A stretch of DNA of 64,000 nucleotides from Photobacterium indicum (GTDB taxonomy: Bacteria > Pseudomonadota > Gammaproteobacteria > Enterobacterales > Vibrionaceae). The stretch covers positions 1,240,001-1,304,000 of the forward strand of contig NZ_PYOC01000001.1 of NCBI RefSeq assembly GCF_003026215.1. Reading direction: 5' to 3'. The notes under the pieces were generated by a model that was not told where the DNA came from, searched no databases, and worked only from the letters and a program-made list of their open reading frames with translations. How positions within the stretch are numbered: the stretch's first letter is position 1; each line of letters begins with the position of its first letter. Positions 52,923 through 63,283 of this stretch are shown here, one piece after another. A program made the position numbers and the translations under genes.

Positions 52923-54401
52923 ATGAATTTTAAACTTTCCGTCGTTGGTGTAATTGTCAGCATTGCACTAACCGGTTGTAATGGATCTTCCGACTCTGTT
53001 TTAGATGGTGTTTCCAGTGGCGCCACAGACTCTAAATTAACATATACGTTAACAGGTAAAATCAGCGAAGGTTTCAGTGACGGCATAATGGCCTGTGTCG
53101 ATCTTAATAGCGATTTGACGTGTGATGATAGTGATCTTGTTATCGAATCAACGAATGGTACTTTTACGCTTAAAAGTGAAAGCTCTTCGTTATTGACCAA
53201 ACCTATCGTGGTTTATGGCAGTAACGTGAATTCAGTGAAGCTATCAAATGGATATGATTTTAAGCTGGTAAGCCCAGCATCGAAAGAGTTTGGAGAAGGT
53301 AAGGTTATTACGGTATCAGCCGTATCATCGCTTGTTTTTTCTACAATGAATGATGCGATAAACCCGTTACTATTTTCAGATGCAGTGAAAAGCGTTAAAC
53401 AATCCCTTAATACACATATCAGCAGTGATATAGATAATATTTTTGAGATTGAATTATCTGATGAGGCAGAAAAACAGAAGCTCAATCATTTTAATGACAA
53501 CTTTGTGCAGTACATGAAAGAACTTGATTCAAACGGAGGGTTTAAATCAAGCTTATTGAAAGCCGGAGCTGAAGTTGAATATGTTGTAAAAGCCTTTGCA
53601 GCCAATGATAAAGATGCGATGGCGATTGTTAAAGATAAAATTAAAAACAGCACTATTAAAGCCTTTGGTTCTAATGATACGGGTGTTACTCAACATTTTA
53701 TAAATGGTGAAATGCAAGTTCAAGCCAGCGATGAGTTTCCTGGGCAAGATGCCGATTATGGTCTTGATAGCTTTGGAAAGTCAGGGTTCAACTTAGTTAA
53801 AATTGACAATAAAGGTAACGAGCTTACACAAAGTGCCGAAAAGTGGGATTGTGTAAAAGATCTTAATACCGGTTTGATGTGGGAAGTGAAGGTTGATGAT
53901 GTAACTAGCCCACGCCATAAAGCCCGAAGCTATGAACTGAAAACGGCAACCTATACACCTAACAAAAACGATCACGCTCTTGCGACGTGCAGTACTGATG
54001 GAAATAGTGATTTTTGTAACACCGAGCAATATGTTAACCACATCAATACAATTAAGCTGTGTGGCAACAGTGATTGGCGTTTACCCACCGCTAACGAGCA
54101 ATTTGATTTACTGGATCTGAGTGAATCGCGCAGACTGCCCGATGCTGATTTATTAACGGGTATGAACTTGAATTTTTTCCCATATATAAATGGTGGTAAT
54201 GATGATCTGGGTTGGTATTGGAATACGACCCGTTTTACAACGGATGATCCCGAAGCGCTTATTTATACCAGTGTAGATCAAGCAGGAGATACCATTGGGG
54301 ATCTGACTTACGGCATTGATCTTTGTAAGAGCGATAAAGCCGTAGATGAAGATGATTGTATTTCCGAAAATGCACTATTAGTTCGCTTGGTTACAGAATA
54401 A
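52923..54401 (+). CDS. lipoprotein with C-terminal DUF1566 domain
   Basis: A 492-aa protein with the lipobox LTGC at residue 20. The middle resembles lipoproteins with a Ser/Asp-rich start and a CVDLNSDLTCDD motif. The C-terminal third is DUF1566 (Lcl-like): DLNTGLMWEVKVDD, then GNSDWRLPTANEQFDLLDLS and paired cysteines. DUF1566 domains bind ligands such as collagen or carbohydrates in a few studied cases. Fourth gene of the iron operon, 15 nt behind the metalloprotease gene. Confidence 0.75.
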   Translation: MNFKLSVVGVIVSIALTGCNGSSDSVLDGVSSGATDSKLTYTLTGKISEGFSDGIMACVDLNSDLTCDDSDLVIESTNGTFTLKSESSSLLTKPIVVYGSNVNSVKLSNGYDFKLVSPASKEFGEGKVITVSAVSSLVFSTMNDAINPLLFSDAVKSVKQSLNTHISSDIDNIFEIELSDEAEKQKLNHFNDNFVQYMKELDSNGGFKSSLLKAGAEVEYVVKAFAANDKDAMAIVKDKIKNSTIKAFGSNDTGVTQHFINGEMQVQASDEFPGQDADYGLDSFGKSGFNLVKIDNKGNELTQSAEKWDCVKDLNTGLMWEVKVDDVTSPRHKARSYELKTATYTPNKNDHALATCSTDGNSDFCNTEQYVNHINTIKLCGNSDWRLPTANEQFDLLDLSESRRLPDADLLTGMNLNFFPYINGGNDDLGWYWNTTRFTTDDPEALIYTSVDQAGDTIGDLTYGIDLCKSDKAVDEDDCISENALLVRLVTE

Positions 54402-54413
54402 GGGATAAGAAAA

Positions 54414-54983
54414 ATGAATAAGACATTAACGGCTGCATTATTGGTTGTCTCTGCGTGTTCTAGCCATGTACAAGCGGCCACAGAAGCTCAAATTTGTATT
54501 CAAGCACCCCGTACTGCACCTGATGGGCGTTTTGAAGTAGATCAAAACGGCACAGTGAAAGATCTAAAAACGGATTTAACATGGATGCGCTGTTTAGTCG
54601 GTATGAAATGGGATGGCACTAGCTGTATTAACGAGCCTTTATTGCAAACATGGCAGCCAGCCCTTCAAACAGTAAAAAACATTAATACCAATACGAAACA
54701 TTATTTATATCAATTTGGTGGGGTAAAAGAGTGGCGTTTACCAAATATTAAAGAGCTGCAAAGTATTCATGAGTCGTCATGCTACCAACCAGCACTCAAT
54801 GAATATGCATTTCCTAACATAGGTAAAGATATTTATTTGAATGCTAGTACAGTATGGTCATCAACCCCGGCACATTGGTCGAAAGAGCTCTTTGTGTTTG
54901 GTATAGGTGATGGCTCTGTTAGTAGACGAGATGGCAGTTCTGCCTGGGCTGAATATTCAATGTTATTAGTGGCTAATAAATAA
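54414..54983 (+). CDS. secreted DUF1566 protein
   Basis: A 189-aa protein with signal peptide MNKTLTAALLVVSACSSHVQA, then a single DUF1566 domain: VKDLKTDLTWMRCLVG, GVKEWRLPNIKELQSI and STVWSSTP, with a cysteine-containing loop. Last gene of the operon, 12 nt behind the lipoprotein, before a strong terminator. Possibly a partner of the lipoprotein, giving a surface ligand-binding pair. Confidence 0.78.
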   Translation: MNKTLTAALLVVSACSSHVQAATEAQICIQAPRTAPDGRFEVDQNGTVKDLKTDLTWMRCLVGMKWDGTSCINEPLLQTWQPALQTVKNINTNTKHYLYQFGGVKEWRLPNIKELQSIHESSCYQPALNEYAFPNIGKDIYLNASTVWSSTPAHWSKELFVFGIGDGSVSRRDGSSAWAEYSMLLVANK

Positions 54984-55010
54984 GCACTGTTTAAAAAATT
55001 AGTTGAAATA

Positions 55011-55044
55011 AAAACGCCAGCTCAGTGTATGAGTTGGCGTTTTT
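55011..55044 (+). terminator. terminator of the iron operon
   Basis: AAAACGCCA(G)CTCA...TGAGTTGGCGTTTTT. Confidence 0.9.
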
Positions 55045-55110
55045 GTATCTGCTTCTCTTGATTAGTTATTACTTTTATAAATACTGATATTACGGCTTAG
55101 TCCACAGCGA

Positions 55111-55515
55111 TTAACGCATACGGAACACGTCTGTTTTCTGATCACTTTGCACATCGGCAAAACTGCGTACGAAAGGGCCTTGTTGACGAATGCTAGAAGA
55201 TAGCCCATCAATCACACTTTTCGCTTCATCTTTTGTTGCGAAATCACCGTAAATAACAGCGTACCAGTTTTGACCACGACTACGCTTCCAATTCACCCAG
55301 ATAGGATCTTGACCTTTTATCTCGCTGATATAGCCCCGCACATCACGCTCTTCGCTGATTGCGAGTATCTGAATGGTAAAACGTGCTGGGTCCATATGCC
55401 CATACGCTTCGGTGGTGGTCATTACCCCCACGCATTGAGAAGCATCATTTGAGGTATTGTTGGTGGCACAGCCAGAAAGAAAGAGTAGTGCTACAAGAAT
55501 CATTACATTACGCAT
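55111..55515 (-). CDS. SPOR-domain lipoprotein
   Basis: ATG 55515 behind GGAG. A 134-aa protein with the lipobox LSGC at about residue 16 and a SPOR domain: FTIQILAISEERDVRGYISE, WYAVIYGDFATKDEAKSVID, then FVRSFADVQ. SPOR domains bind denuded septal peptidoglycan, so a cell-division-site envelope role is likely. Upstream of it lies the SOS-controlled umuDC, transcribed the other way. Confidence 0.85.
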   Translation of the reverse strand: MRNVMILVALLFLSGCATNNTSNDASQCVGVMTTTEAYGHMDPARFTIQILAISEERDVRGYISEIKGQDPIWVNWKRSRGQNWYAVIYGDFATKDEAKSVIDGLSSSIRQQGPFVRSFADVQSDQKTDVFRMR

Positions 55516-55706
55516 CAATTGTCTCCATACAGATCTTTATAGTGTTTATAGCGGCCAATGGTGAAAAAAATAAAGCTGAATCTCGAATAATATCGAGATA
55601 AAACCAATGAACCAATACAAACGAACCAATGGCTTAGGTGAAATATTGTTCATGTGAAGAAAAAAAGGCTCACAAGAAGTGACTATTATACGAAGTTAAG
55701 ATTAAA

Positions 55707-55722
55707 CTGTATATATATACAG
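55707..55722. promoter_or_regulatory. LexA/SOS box
   Basis: CTGTATATATATACAG, a perfect palindrome fitting CTG-N10-CAG, 43 nt before umuD. Confidence 0.9.
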
Positions 55723-55765
55723 TTGCCCGTGTAATGCGAGCACAAGAAAAGTACACGAGGACGTT

Positions 55766-56152
55766 ATGCTTACGCTGCCTATATTTATGGAATCGGTGAA
55801 ATGTGGTTTTCCATCACCAGCTGATGGGCATCAAGAACAATTAGAACTTGATGAATATTTAATTCGAAATCCGAATGCCACGTTTCTGTTAAGGGCGTCT
55901 GGTGAATCGATGATCGGTGCTGGTATTTACGATGGGGATTTGCTGGTGGTTGATCGGGCAGAGCAGGCTGTTGCAGGGCGAGTTGTGATTGTGCGCATTT
56001 ATGATGAATTTACCTGTAAACGTTTAATGCGTTACAACGATGAATGGTGGTTAAAAGCAGAGAACCCAACATTTAAAGCCTTTCCTATACCAGAAGATGC
56101 TGAAATATTTGGTGTGGTTACACGTAACATACATGACTTGTTGAAAGCATAA
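55766..56152 (+). CDS. umuD: UmuD-like self-cleaving polymerase V subunit
   Basis: A 128-aa S24 peptidase-like protein. The RecA-stimulated cleavage site is VKCGF (Cys-Gly, as in UmuD). The nucleophilic Ser is in [15 protein letters not shown] and the Lys in the strand after VVIVRIYDE (FTCKRL). After cleavage UmuD' joins UmuC as DNA polymerase V. Preceded by an SOS box; its stop overlaps the umuC start by one base. Confidence 0.92.
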   Translation: MLTLPIFMESVKCGFPSPADGHQEQLELDEYLIRNPNATFLLRASGESMIGAGIYDGDLLVVDRAEQAVAGRVVIVRIYDEFTCKRLMRYNDEWWLKAENPTFKAFPIPEDAEIFGVVTRNIHDLLKA

Positions 56153-57456
56153 TGGCACATCACCTTAGTGGCTATAAAAATCAGGTATGGGCACTGGTCG
56201 ATGTAAAGAGCTTTTATTGTTCTTGTGAGCAACTGTTTGATCCCTCATTAGTCAATAAACCCGTGGTGGTATTGTCGAACAACGATGGTTGTTGTGTTGC
56301 CGTTTCAGAGCAAGCGAAAGCATTAGGTATACAGCGTGGCGCACCTTGGTTCAAAATTGAGCGCGAAGCTCGGCGTCTAGGTGTACAAGTTCGCAGCTCT
56401 AACTATACGTTATATGCCGATATGAGCCGACGCTTTATAGAAGAACTACATTGTTTTTCCCCTCATGTAGAGCAATATTCAATAGACGAAGCCTTTGTTC
56501 GTTTAGATGGCTTCAGGCTTGATACTCTTGAACAATACGGTTCAACAATACGAGAAACCATTCGTGATCATATTGGTTTGCCAGTGCGTGTGGGTATCGG
56601 TGCAACACCGACATTGGCCAAATTAGGTAATCAGGCAGCGAAGCAATTTGAATGTCGAGTGGAAGGTGTCATTAAAATTGATTCAGATGTACGTCGCCAA
56701 TGGATTCTTGAACGAACAGATATACAAGATGTATGGGGGATAGGTGCTAAAACAGCCTCACGGTTACGTGCTACAGGCATAGATAACGCGCTGCAACTGG
56801 CGAACAAGACTCCTGCAGATATGCGTCGACTGTGGAATGTTGGTTTAGCGCGCACAGTCATGGAGCTGCAAGGCGTTGCGTGTATCGATCCTGGAGACAT
56901 TGATGAAAAGCGGAAACAAATTTTATCGAGCCGAAGTTTTGGATCGGGTATTTCTAATTTTGATGAATTAAAAGCGGCATTAGCTTTTCATTGCCAGCGT
57001 GCGGGAGAAAAACTGCGTAAGCAAGGAAGCCAAGCAAATGTTGTTGGTGTGTTTTTACGTACGAATAGGCATAAGAACCTGCCACAGCATAATAGAAGTA
57101 GTGCTGCGCCACTAAGCTGCCCCAGCCAAGATAGTTACAAGTTTCTTGATCTTGCTTTGTTGCAGTTAAAGCAACTCTACCGACCGGGCTATGAGTACCA
57201 AAAGATTGGCGTAATTCTAGATGGATTAACAGAGGCGAATAATGACAACTTCCAGTTGGATATGTTTGATACAAGTGCACTTGATGAGCATAAACGGCGG
57301 GATCTAATGGCAATTACCGATCAAGTGAATGCTCGATTTAAAAACGGTATTAAGCCGGCATCTGTTATTGGGTCGACAAACTGGCATATGCGGCAAGCTT
57401 TTCGTTCAAACCGTTGGACAACGAGGCTTGACGAATTGCCTATCGCGAAGTGCTAG
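56152..57456 (+). CDS. umuC: UmuC, Y-family translesion DNA polymerase
   Basis: A 434-aa protein with the steric and catalytic [11 protein letters not shown] near residue 20, [10 protein letters not shown], the Y-family SIDEAF motif ([13 protein letters not shown]), helix-hairpin-helix ([19 protein letters not shown]) and the C-terminal DinP/UmuC region. Catalytic subunit of error-prone polymerase V with UmuD'. Normal length. Co-transcribed with umuD. Confidence 0.95.
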   Translation: MAHHLSGYKNQVWALVDVKSFYCSCEQLFDPSLVNKPVVVLSNNDGCCVAVSEQAKALGIQRGAPWFKIEREARRLGVQVRSSNYTLYADMSRRFIEELHCFSPHVEQYSIDEAFVRLDGFRLDTLEQYGSTIRETIRDHIGLPVRVGIGATPTLAKLGNQAAKQFECRVEGVIKIDSDVRRQWILERTDIQDVWGIGAKTASRLRATGIDNALQLANKTPADMRRLWNVGLARTVMELQGVACIDPGDIDEKRKQILSSRSFGSGISNFDELKAALAFHCQRAGEKLRKQGSQANVVGVFLRTNRHKNLPQHNRSSAAPLSCPSQDSYKFLDLALLQLKQLYRPGYEYQKIGVILDGLTEANNDNFQLDMFDTSALDEHKRRDLMAITDQVNARFKNGIKPASVIGSTNWHMRQAFRSNRWTTRLDELPIAKC

Positions 57457-57602
57457 GGTCAGTTTTAATATCCGCCTTATATCAAAATGGATATTAAGGC
57501 GCCCTACTTATAGCTTTTATTTATGTTATAGAGGTAAACGGTATTTTTCTTTCTCCCTGATCTTTCACGATAATGATAGAACAGAAAAGAAGGATAATAC
57601 TT

Positions 57603-57812
57603 ATGTATAAATGGATTGGTGCCGTGGTTGTTTTATTGTTGATACTTGGGTCTTTGATGACATCAGGCTTAGTAACGGCATTATTAGATCTTACCGCTTT
57701 TTTGGTTTTATTAGCCTTGGTGTGGATTCGAGCTGTTAAATCATCAGATAAGAAACAGAATAACGAAAATGATAATAGGAACGAGAGCACCCCCGTTTTT
57801 AAACCAGATTAG
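57603..57812 (+). CDS. small two-span membrane protein
   Basis: The start is ATG 57603 (MYKWIGAVVVLLLIL), with AAGGA upstream. 69 aa, two hydrophobic segments (VVVLLLILGSLMTSGL, LDLTAFLVLLALVWI) and a polar Asn/Asp-rich tail. Unknown family; typical of small inner-membrane proteins in Vibrionaceae. An inverted-repeat element begins two bases after its stop. Confidence 0.6.
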   Translation: MYKWIGAVVVLLLILGSLMTSGLVTALLDLTAFLVLLALVWIRAVKSSDKKQNNENDNRNESTPVFKPD

Positions 57813-57814
57813 AT

Positions 57815-58080
57815 TATACCCAAGTTACCTCAAGATGCAGGATTCAGAGTGATCTCTGCGTATTTAATTCAAGGAAAATGTGTGTAGGAATAGTTTTCTC
57901 TTTCAAACACATTTGACACTGAAGTAGATACGCTGAATCACTCCCGAAGGGCGAGTTTTATTGAGCTCTATGCGGCGTTGCTCATTTTCAACCTAGAACC
58001 GCTAGGTATTTAAATGAACGCCTTGCCTACAGCTCAACAAATTCTCGCTGAAACGAGCATCTTGAGGTAACTTGGGTATA
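57815..58080. repeat. MITE-like element with 24-bp perfect terminal inverted repeats
   Basis: The left end TATACCCAAGTTACCTCAAG continues to GATGC; the right end is its exact reverse complement. 266 bp, with an interior that pairs only partly and encodes nothing I can support. The same kind of end (TATACCCAAG...CTCAAGATGC) is common in Vibrio and Photobacterium intergenic regions, from memory. Confidence 0.75.
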
Positions 58081-58109
58081 GCAGTAAAAATATCGATATT
58101 ACCCCATAA

Positions 58110-58135
58110 AAAACGAGTGCGGCTGCACTCGTTTT
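58110..58135. terminator. terminator of the YeiH-like gene
   Basis: AAAACGAGTGC/GCACTCGTTTT with a 4-nt loop, symmetric, usable in both directions. Confidence 0.85.
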
Positions 58136-58207
58136 GTTTTGCAATTTCTGCCTTGTTATCTGAAAAAATCGCTCTCAGCAGGCCGAATCTTGAAACCTCA
58201 ACACGCC

Positions 58208-59188
58208 CTAGGCGACATTGAGTAAGATATAGCTTAAAGAGCCCACGCCAATAGCCACCCAGAGTAAAACGCCTAATAGCAGCGGCTTCAACCCTGAAGC
58301 GCGTAGTTTCTGAATGGTAATGCCTGAACCGATTAAAAATAAGCACACAACTAATAACCGTTTAGAGGCAACGAATATGTGGCTATAAATATTTTCTAAA
58401 GACGGAACAAAGTGCGCGAATACAATCGCAAGGCAATAAAACAAAATAAAGTAAGGAATACCAATTTTCTTATTGTCTCCTTTGAACAGTAATGCACTTA
58501 AAAAGGCAATAGGCACAATCCATAATGCACGTGCCAGTTTAATTGTTGTGGCCGTTCGTAATGCTTCATCACCGTAAGCGCCCGCAGCACCCACCACCGA
58601 TGATGTATCGTGAATAGCAATAGCAGCCCAAGTGCCAAAAGCGTGCTGGCTCATTTCAAGTAAATGACCAATCGCCGGGAAGATAAACAGTGCAATGGAG
58701 TTCAGTACAAATACCGTCGCTAATGCTAAAGAGGTTTGATCATCTCGAGCATTAATTGCAGGGGCGACTGCTGCAATGGCACTGCCACCACAAATCGCCG
58801 TGCCAGAAGCAATTAGATGTCCGGTCTTTTGCTCTAAACGTAGCGCTTTTGTAAGAAACCAACCGAAAGTCAGAGTGAAAAATATTGAGCCAACAATTAA
58901 ACCAAAACCTTGTGTACTTGCTGCTATTGCTTGGTCGAGATGAATACCAAAACCAAGACCGATGATTGAGTAAGCGAGTAACTTTTTAGTGGCTGCGGCT
59001 ATGTTTAGTTTAGTTGGAACAAATCCAAAGCTGGCTAATGTAAAGCCTAAGATAAGCGCGACTGGTGAGCTGATAATAGGCAGCAGGCATAAAAGCGCAA
59101 TGATAAAAAACAGAGAGTCAGACGCTTGAAGTTGCTTCCCTCGGAACTGAAAGGTATGTGGTTTACGAGAAGGCTTATTAGAAGACAT
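58208..59188 (-). CDS. YeiH/UPF0324 family membrane transporter
   Basis: A 326-aa protein with about ten spans. Family phrases are [47 protein letters not shown] and [17 protein letters not shown]0324/YeiH proteins are proposed sulfate- or sulfonate-linked exporters, often beside a LysR regulator, which is absent here. Function only by family. Confidence 0.88.
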   Translation of the reverse strand: MSSNKPSRKPHTFQFRGKQLQASDSLFFIIALLCLLPIISSPVALILGFTLASFGFVPTKLNIAAATKKLLAYSIIGLGFGIHLDQAIAASTQGFGLIVGSIFFTLTFGWFLTKALRLEQKTGHLIASGTAICGGSAIAAVAPAINARDDQTSLALATVFVLNSIALFIFPAIGHLLEMSQHAFGTWAAIAIHDTSSVVGAAGAYGDEALRTATTIKLARALWIVPIAFLSALLFKGDNKKIGIPYFILFYCLAIVFAHFVPSLENIYSHIFVASKRLLVVCLFLIGSGITIQKLRASGLKPLLLGVLLWVAIGVGSLSYILLNVA

Positions 59189-59385
59189 TGATTACACTAA
59201 AATGAGGAAATAAAAGTAAAAGCAGTATACGTGCTGAAAAACATTCCGTAGATTTAAATCTTTTGATGCGGGGGTTCAGTATTATTGAATGTACAGTTAA
59301 AAAGTTCTAAATAGCTTTTCATCTTGATCACGGTAAAATATCTATCAAAGCAAGAAATAAACCCAAGATTTACAAGGTAAAGGTA

Positions 59386-59709
59386 TTATTTCTTATTCCA
59401 TTTTCCCGAAGGTGTTTGGTAATAATGTCCACGTTGTGTTTTTTCGAGTGCTTTTTTGGCAGCAAGCTTACCGACTTCTGCTTCGCTTAATCCGTGAGAG
59501 ACAGCAATTTTTTTATAGCTATTTTTACGCTGTGAATTGACTTGAGAAACGAGTTTTTTGACATCAGAAGATGCGCTAGAGGTGACAATAGCAATATAGC
59601 CTTTATTGGTTTCACCCACTAAGCCTTGTGATTTAGCTTGCTGTAAGTCAAGTGCGAATACACTTGTACTCATGAATATTGCGATACAAATTAGTAGTAA
59701 ATTCTTCAT
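59386..59709 (-). CDS. ydbL: YdbL-like periplasmic protein (DUF1318)
   Basis: The start is ATG 59709 (MKNLLLICIAIFMSTS) behind AGGGAG. 107 aa: signal peptide, then AKSQGLVGETNKGYIAIV, the DUF1318 signature, and the C-terminal GHYYQTPSGKWNKK. In E. coli YdbL assists the YdbH-YnbE intermembrane bridge. Last gene of the three-gene unit. Confidence 0.88.
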   Translation of the reverse strand: MKNLLLICIAIFMSTSVFALDLQQAKSQGLVGETNKGYIAIVTSSASSDVKKLVSQVNSQRKNSYKKIAVSHGLSEAEVGKLAAKKALEKTQRGHYYQTPSGKWNKK

Positions 59710-59727
59710 GGCATTCTCCCTGCGCAT

Positions 59728-59937
59728 TCAGAATACATCATCATCACTAAATAAATCATCAATTTCTTTATCAACTTTTATTCTGATTTCATGTTCAATC
59801 TTAACATTGAGGTTAATTTCGATGGGCTTATCGGATGCTGCTACCTGTACGGTTGGCGTACAGCCAGTCGTCATCGACAACATTAGTACCAATGTCAGAA
59901 CCGTGAGTATGAACGAAAACTTTAGTTGTATATCCAT
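59728..59937 (-). CDS. ynbE: YnbE-like outer-membrane lipoprotein
   Basis: A 69-aa protein with the lipobox MTTGC and the family phrase TPTVQVAASDKPIEINLNVK, a beta segment that augments the YdbH groove. It lies between ydbH and ydbL in the E. coli gene order. Confidence 0.9.
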   Translation of the reverse strand: MDIQLKFSFILTVLTLVLMLSMTTGCTPTVQVAASDKPIEINLNVKIEHEIRIKVDKEIDDLFSDDDVF

Positions 59938-59986
59938 GGGGCTGTAACCTTCTTAGCCTTTGTTTAATGCTCGCGCGAAAAAATAG

Positions 59987-62900
59987 CTACTCATCTATAC
60001 CCAATTGTTTTAAAAATAGACCTTCCAATTTTGATGAATCGATAGCGTTCATCGTTTTTAGTAATGCTGGAATGTCGTCTTCAATATTCAGATTTAAATT
60101 CACAGGTCTTCCATTTTGAAACTGAGGATTACGACCTTTAAATCGTGAACTTGCTTTTAATTTACCTTCTTTAGAATAGTCTATATCAATAGCAAGCGCG
60201 TCGTAGTTATAATTTTTGAGAATCTTACTAACGACTAGTATGCTATTTTCTCCTGCTGCCTCTACATTTTTGTCGATACGCGAGCCTTCTAAGTAACGTA
60301 ATACGCCACCAGGGTAGCGAGAGTGTAGTTTACCATTCGTTACAACAGGCAAACCGTCATGAATAGCCAATGGGATTTGACCATCTAAAATACCCGTTAA
60401 CTCTATTTCTTCATGCTCGATGTGTGCCAAGGCTTGTTCAAGGTGCAGGTTATGTATCACGATAGGAATACGTTCAATCGTAGTAAGGCTATTACTTGAT
60501 ACATTGTGCGTACTAATATTGCCCCCGAAAACCTCTGCAAATACACGGTGTAACTGGTATTTTTCTTTTGCTGTATCTAATTCAAATACCATAGAAACAT
60601 TGCTGAATAGCACGCCTAAATGTACTAATTCGGCATGAATACTAATGGGAAATTTTGATTTAATACCCTGAGGAGAAAATAATAGTGTGGTCGATGAGTC
60701 GACATTCGCAAAATGAAATCCTCTATAGTAGCCCGACAAACTATTTGCAAAGAGTGATATATCTCCAGAGGTAACCCCTTTATCGATAAGAATATTTGCC
60801 TGCAAGGCAACAGAGCCTTGGTTAAGATCGTAATCAATCGGTAAATGTGGCAAAAAGTGTTTTTTCAAAGAGTTAGTTGATGAAAATGAGACTTCATTAC
60901 GGTGTAACTCTATTTGTGTTTTCTGACGTTTCAGATAAGAATTAACGGTAAAACGGACTAAACGTGCTGCTTTATAATTGGTCAAATCACCCGTGATCAT
61001 TAGCTTTTCAGGGTTGAAAGAAAGGTTTCCTTGGCTAGAAAAAGGGGGTAAGCGTTGCTGATTCTGTTTCATGCTTATTGTTGTTTGATAATTACTTTTT
61101 AGTTTTAGTGGCTTATCAATAGGCTTGTTTAAACGAAATTCAGCGATGCTAAGTTCAAGCTTTCCACTGTATTTTTGAGTGGGGAACGGTGTGTTTTTAG
61201 CTACAATCTGTTGGTGATTTTTCTCTGAAATAGGGGCGTTATTAATAATTTTTTCTGCATATAAACTCGCAGAAAAAGAGGCATCTGTTGGTTTGGCTTG
61301 GGTTAATGTTAAACCATTCACTGTGTTGTAGTTGAGTAATAGATTATCGATGCTTAATTGGGCATTAGAGGCTTCAGAAACCAGAAACTCAGGATGACCG
61401 GAATAGACTAATCGCTCGCTTGCTATTTGAGTATCAAGAAAAGAGATTGCTGTATTTCCCCCTAGTTGCATATCAAGGCTTGAGTGCAATGATAGTGTTT
61501 TTAGATGAAGCTTTTCGATGGGAGATAAAAACGCTATCTTCGCTTTTATATCTCCCTTTATGTGACATTGTAACGTGTGTTGTGGTGTCTCGCTTTCGCA
61601 CGTTAATACTTTGAATACATGTGTAATTTCTGATTGTGTCTTTTTGTTTTTTAAGCGTATTATTTCCGACTTATTGATTAAGGTTAATTTGACGTTTTCT
61701 TTATGGTATCGCGCGATTAAACGTAATTGTCCGTCTGTTATGAGTTCGATATTGGCAACAGTTTGTAACGGTGAATTAGGTTTAGTGAATTCACGCGGTG
61801 TACTTGTTGCCGTGGAACTGTTGGTAAATAGTCCAGCCACATACACAGCATAATGATTGAGTTCGACGGGCAACGATTTTGGCAATGATATGTCGATCTG
61901 ATACTTTGCATCGATTACTTTGTTATCAATCACCACGTTTTTCTCATCACTCTCCAATTGCTTTGCTGTAATAACAATAGGGTGAATGAGCTTCGCACTG
62001 GGGATATTGTTGAGTTTGAATCGTTCGGTAATATCTTTGGTATTTTTAAAATCAGCAGTACAGGTTAGGTCTTTAGGTAATGGCTGGCTAAAGCGAATGT
62101 TTGCCTTACAGTTAAGTGAATTACCTTTAGGACCCGACATCAAGCCAGTAAAATACGCATCGTCTTGATTTAAATGTTTGATGTGTACATTAAGGTTGTA
62201 AGGCTTGGGTGCGAGTGCTTTACCTTTTAGAGTGAACCTCGCCAGTTTAGATTTTTTTCCTGATTGTAGTGTTGGTGTTTCAAGCACGAGCTTGGCATCA
62301 AGAATCAATTGTCCGTAAGTAAACTTCTTCACTTTTAGCTTTTTAAAGGGCAATTGGGCGAGGTTTGCAATGGTTTGCCCTAAATGAATGCTTTTGTTTT
62401 CGTTATCAGGTTGTTCGATAAAGCTAGGCAGTCGGGTAGGTTGATCGAGTAAGGCCGTGTCTGCATGTAACATCATGGTTTTTGTTGGGCGGTTGATATC
62501 CATTTCTAGCGATGCATTGGTAACGTGCTGTTTAAACCCTTCATTAATGGTTTTCCACCTTGGTTCAATTTTAGCGATATGAATGGATAACGGTGTACTG
62601 TTAGGACGCCAAGCAATTGAAAAGTTAGCTTTACTAAATTGCAGAGGATAATGGGGGGATGTTTTTAAGTTAGGAAAAAAGAGTGAAAAGTCCCCTTGTT
62701 GAATCATCCCACTGATCGTGAAGTCTGGTTGTGTTGCGAGCACTAAATCCACATTGTTAACTGCTTGCTTTGCTCTAAGTTCTGTTCCGTCAGAATGAAA
62801 TGCAGCAGTTGTGATACGTTTAGCGTGGGCGCTGAATATATAGGGGGAAGATAAATCGGTAAAGTTGAGTGAGGTGTCGAATAAGTGAATGTATTGTAGG

Positions 62901-63283
62901 CGTATCCCTTGCTTATTTAGCGTACCCTCTAGCTTTGTGGGTAATCGAATGTCTGTCTTTTCTGCAAATAAACGCCACGAGGCGGCAGATATAGCACTTT
63001 CATTATCAATAAATCGCCCGACAGAAATGTTGGTGAACCTTAATCTATATTGGCTTATCACTACAGAGATCTTCTCTATCATTAAACCATTCTTAAAGTT
63101 TACGCCTGAAATTGAGATGATCTCTATCCCTTTAGTGGCTAGCCAAGGTGGAATGAAAATGCTGGGTAATAAAAGGCTGATTAATAAAAACAGCAGAATG
63201 AAGCGTAGGTAACGCTTTTTGTGAGTTCTTGATGGTGTTGAACTCGTTGTTTTTAATGGAACGTCAGATTCGGTTTGCGTCAT
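59987..63283 (-). CDS. ydbH: YdbH-like AsmA-family intermembrane lipid-transport protein
   Basis: A 1098-aa protein with one N-terminal membrane span (RFILLFLLISLLLPSIFI) and a very long beta-rich periplasmic body, as in AsmA-like bridges. The C-terminal end contains EIELTGILDGQIPLAIHDGL and GGVLRYLEG, the conserved DctA-YdbH part. With YnbE and YdbL it forms an inner-to-outer membrane phospholipid bridge overlapping in function with TamB and YhdP. Somewhat longer than E. coli YdbH (about 880 aa). Confidence 0.88.
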   Translation of the reverse strand: MTQTESDVPLKTTSSTPSRTHKKRYLRFILLFLLISLLLPSIFIPPWLATKGIEIISISGVNFKNGLMIEKISVVISQYRLRFTNISVGRFIDNESAISAASWRLFAEKTDIRLPTKLEGTLNKQGIRLQYIHLFDTSLNFTDLSSPYIFSAHAKRITTAAFHSDGTELRAKQAVNNVDLVLATQPDFTISGMIQQGDFSLFFPNLKTSPHYPLQFSKANFSIAWRPNSTPLSIHIAKIEPRWKTINEGFKQHVTNASLEMDINRPTKTMMLHADTALLDQPTRLPSFIEQPDNENKSIHLGQTIANLAQLPFKKLKVKKFTYGQLILDAKLVLETPTLQSGKKSKLARFTLKGKALAPKPYNLNVHIKHLNQDDAYFTGLMSGPKGNSLNCKANIRFSQPLPKDLTCTADFKNTKDITERFKLNNIPSAKLIHPIVITAKQLESDEKNVVIDNKVIDAKYQIDISLPKSLPVELNHYAVYVAGLFTNSSTATSTPREFTKPNSPLQTVANIELITDGQLRLIARYHKENVKLTLINKSEIIRLKNKKTQSEITHVFKVLTCESETPQHTLQCHIKGDIKAKIAFLSPIEKLHLKTLSLHSSLDMQLGGNTAISFLDTQIASERLVYSGHPEFLVSEASNAQLSIDNLLLNYNTVNGLTLTQAKPTDASFSASLYAEKIINNAPISEKNHQQIVAKNTPFPTQKYSGKLELSIAEFRLNKPIDKPLKLKSNYQTTISMKQNQQRLPPFSSQGNLSFNPEKLMITGDLTNYKAARLVRFTVNSYLKRQKTQIELHRNEVSFSSTNSLKKHFLPHLPIDYDLNQGSVALQANILIDKGVTSGDISLFANSLSGYYRGFHFANVDSSTTLLFSPQGIKSKFPISIHAELVHLGVLFSNVSMVFELDTAKEKYQLHRVFAEVFGGNISTHNVSSNSLTTIERIPIVIHNLHLEQALAHIEHEEIELTGILDGQIPLAIHDGLPVVTNGKLHSRYPGGVLRYLEGSRIDKNVEAAGENSILVVSKILKNYNYDALAIDIDYSKEGKLKASSRFKGRNPQFQNGRPVNLNLNIEDDIPALLKTMNAIDSSKLEGLFLKQLGIDE

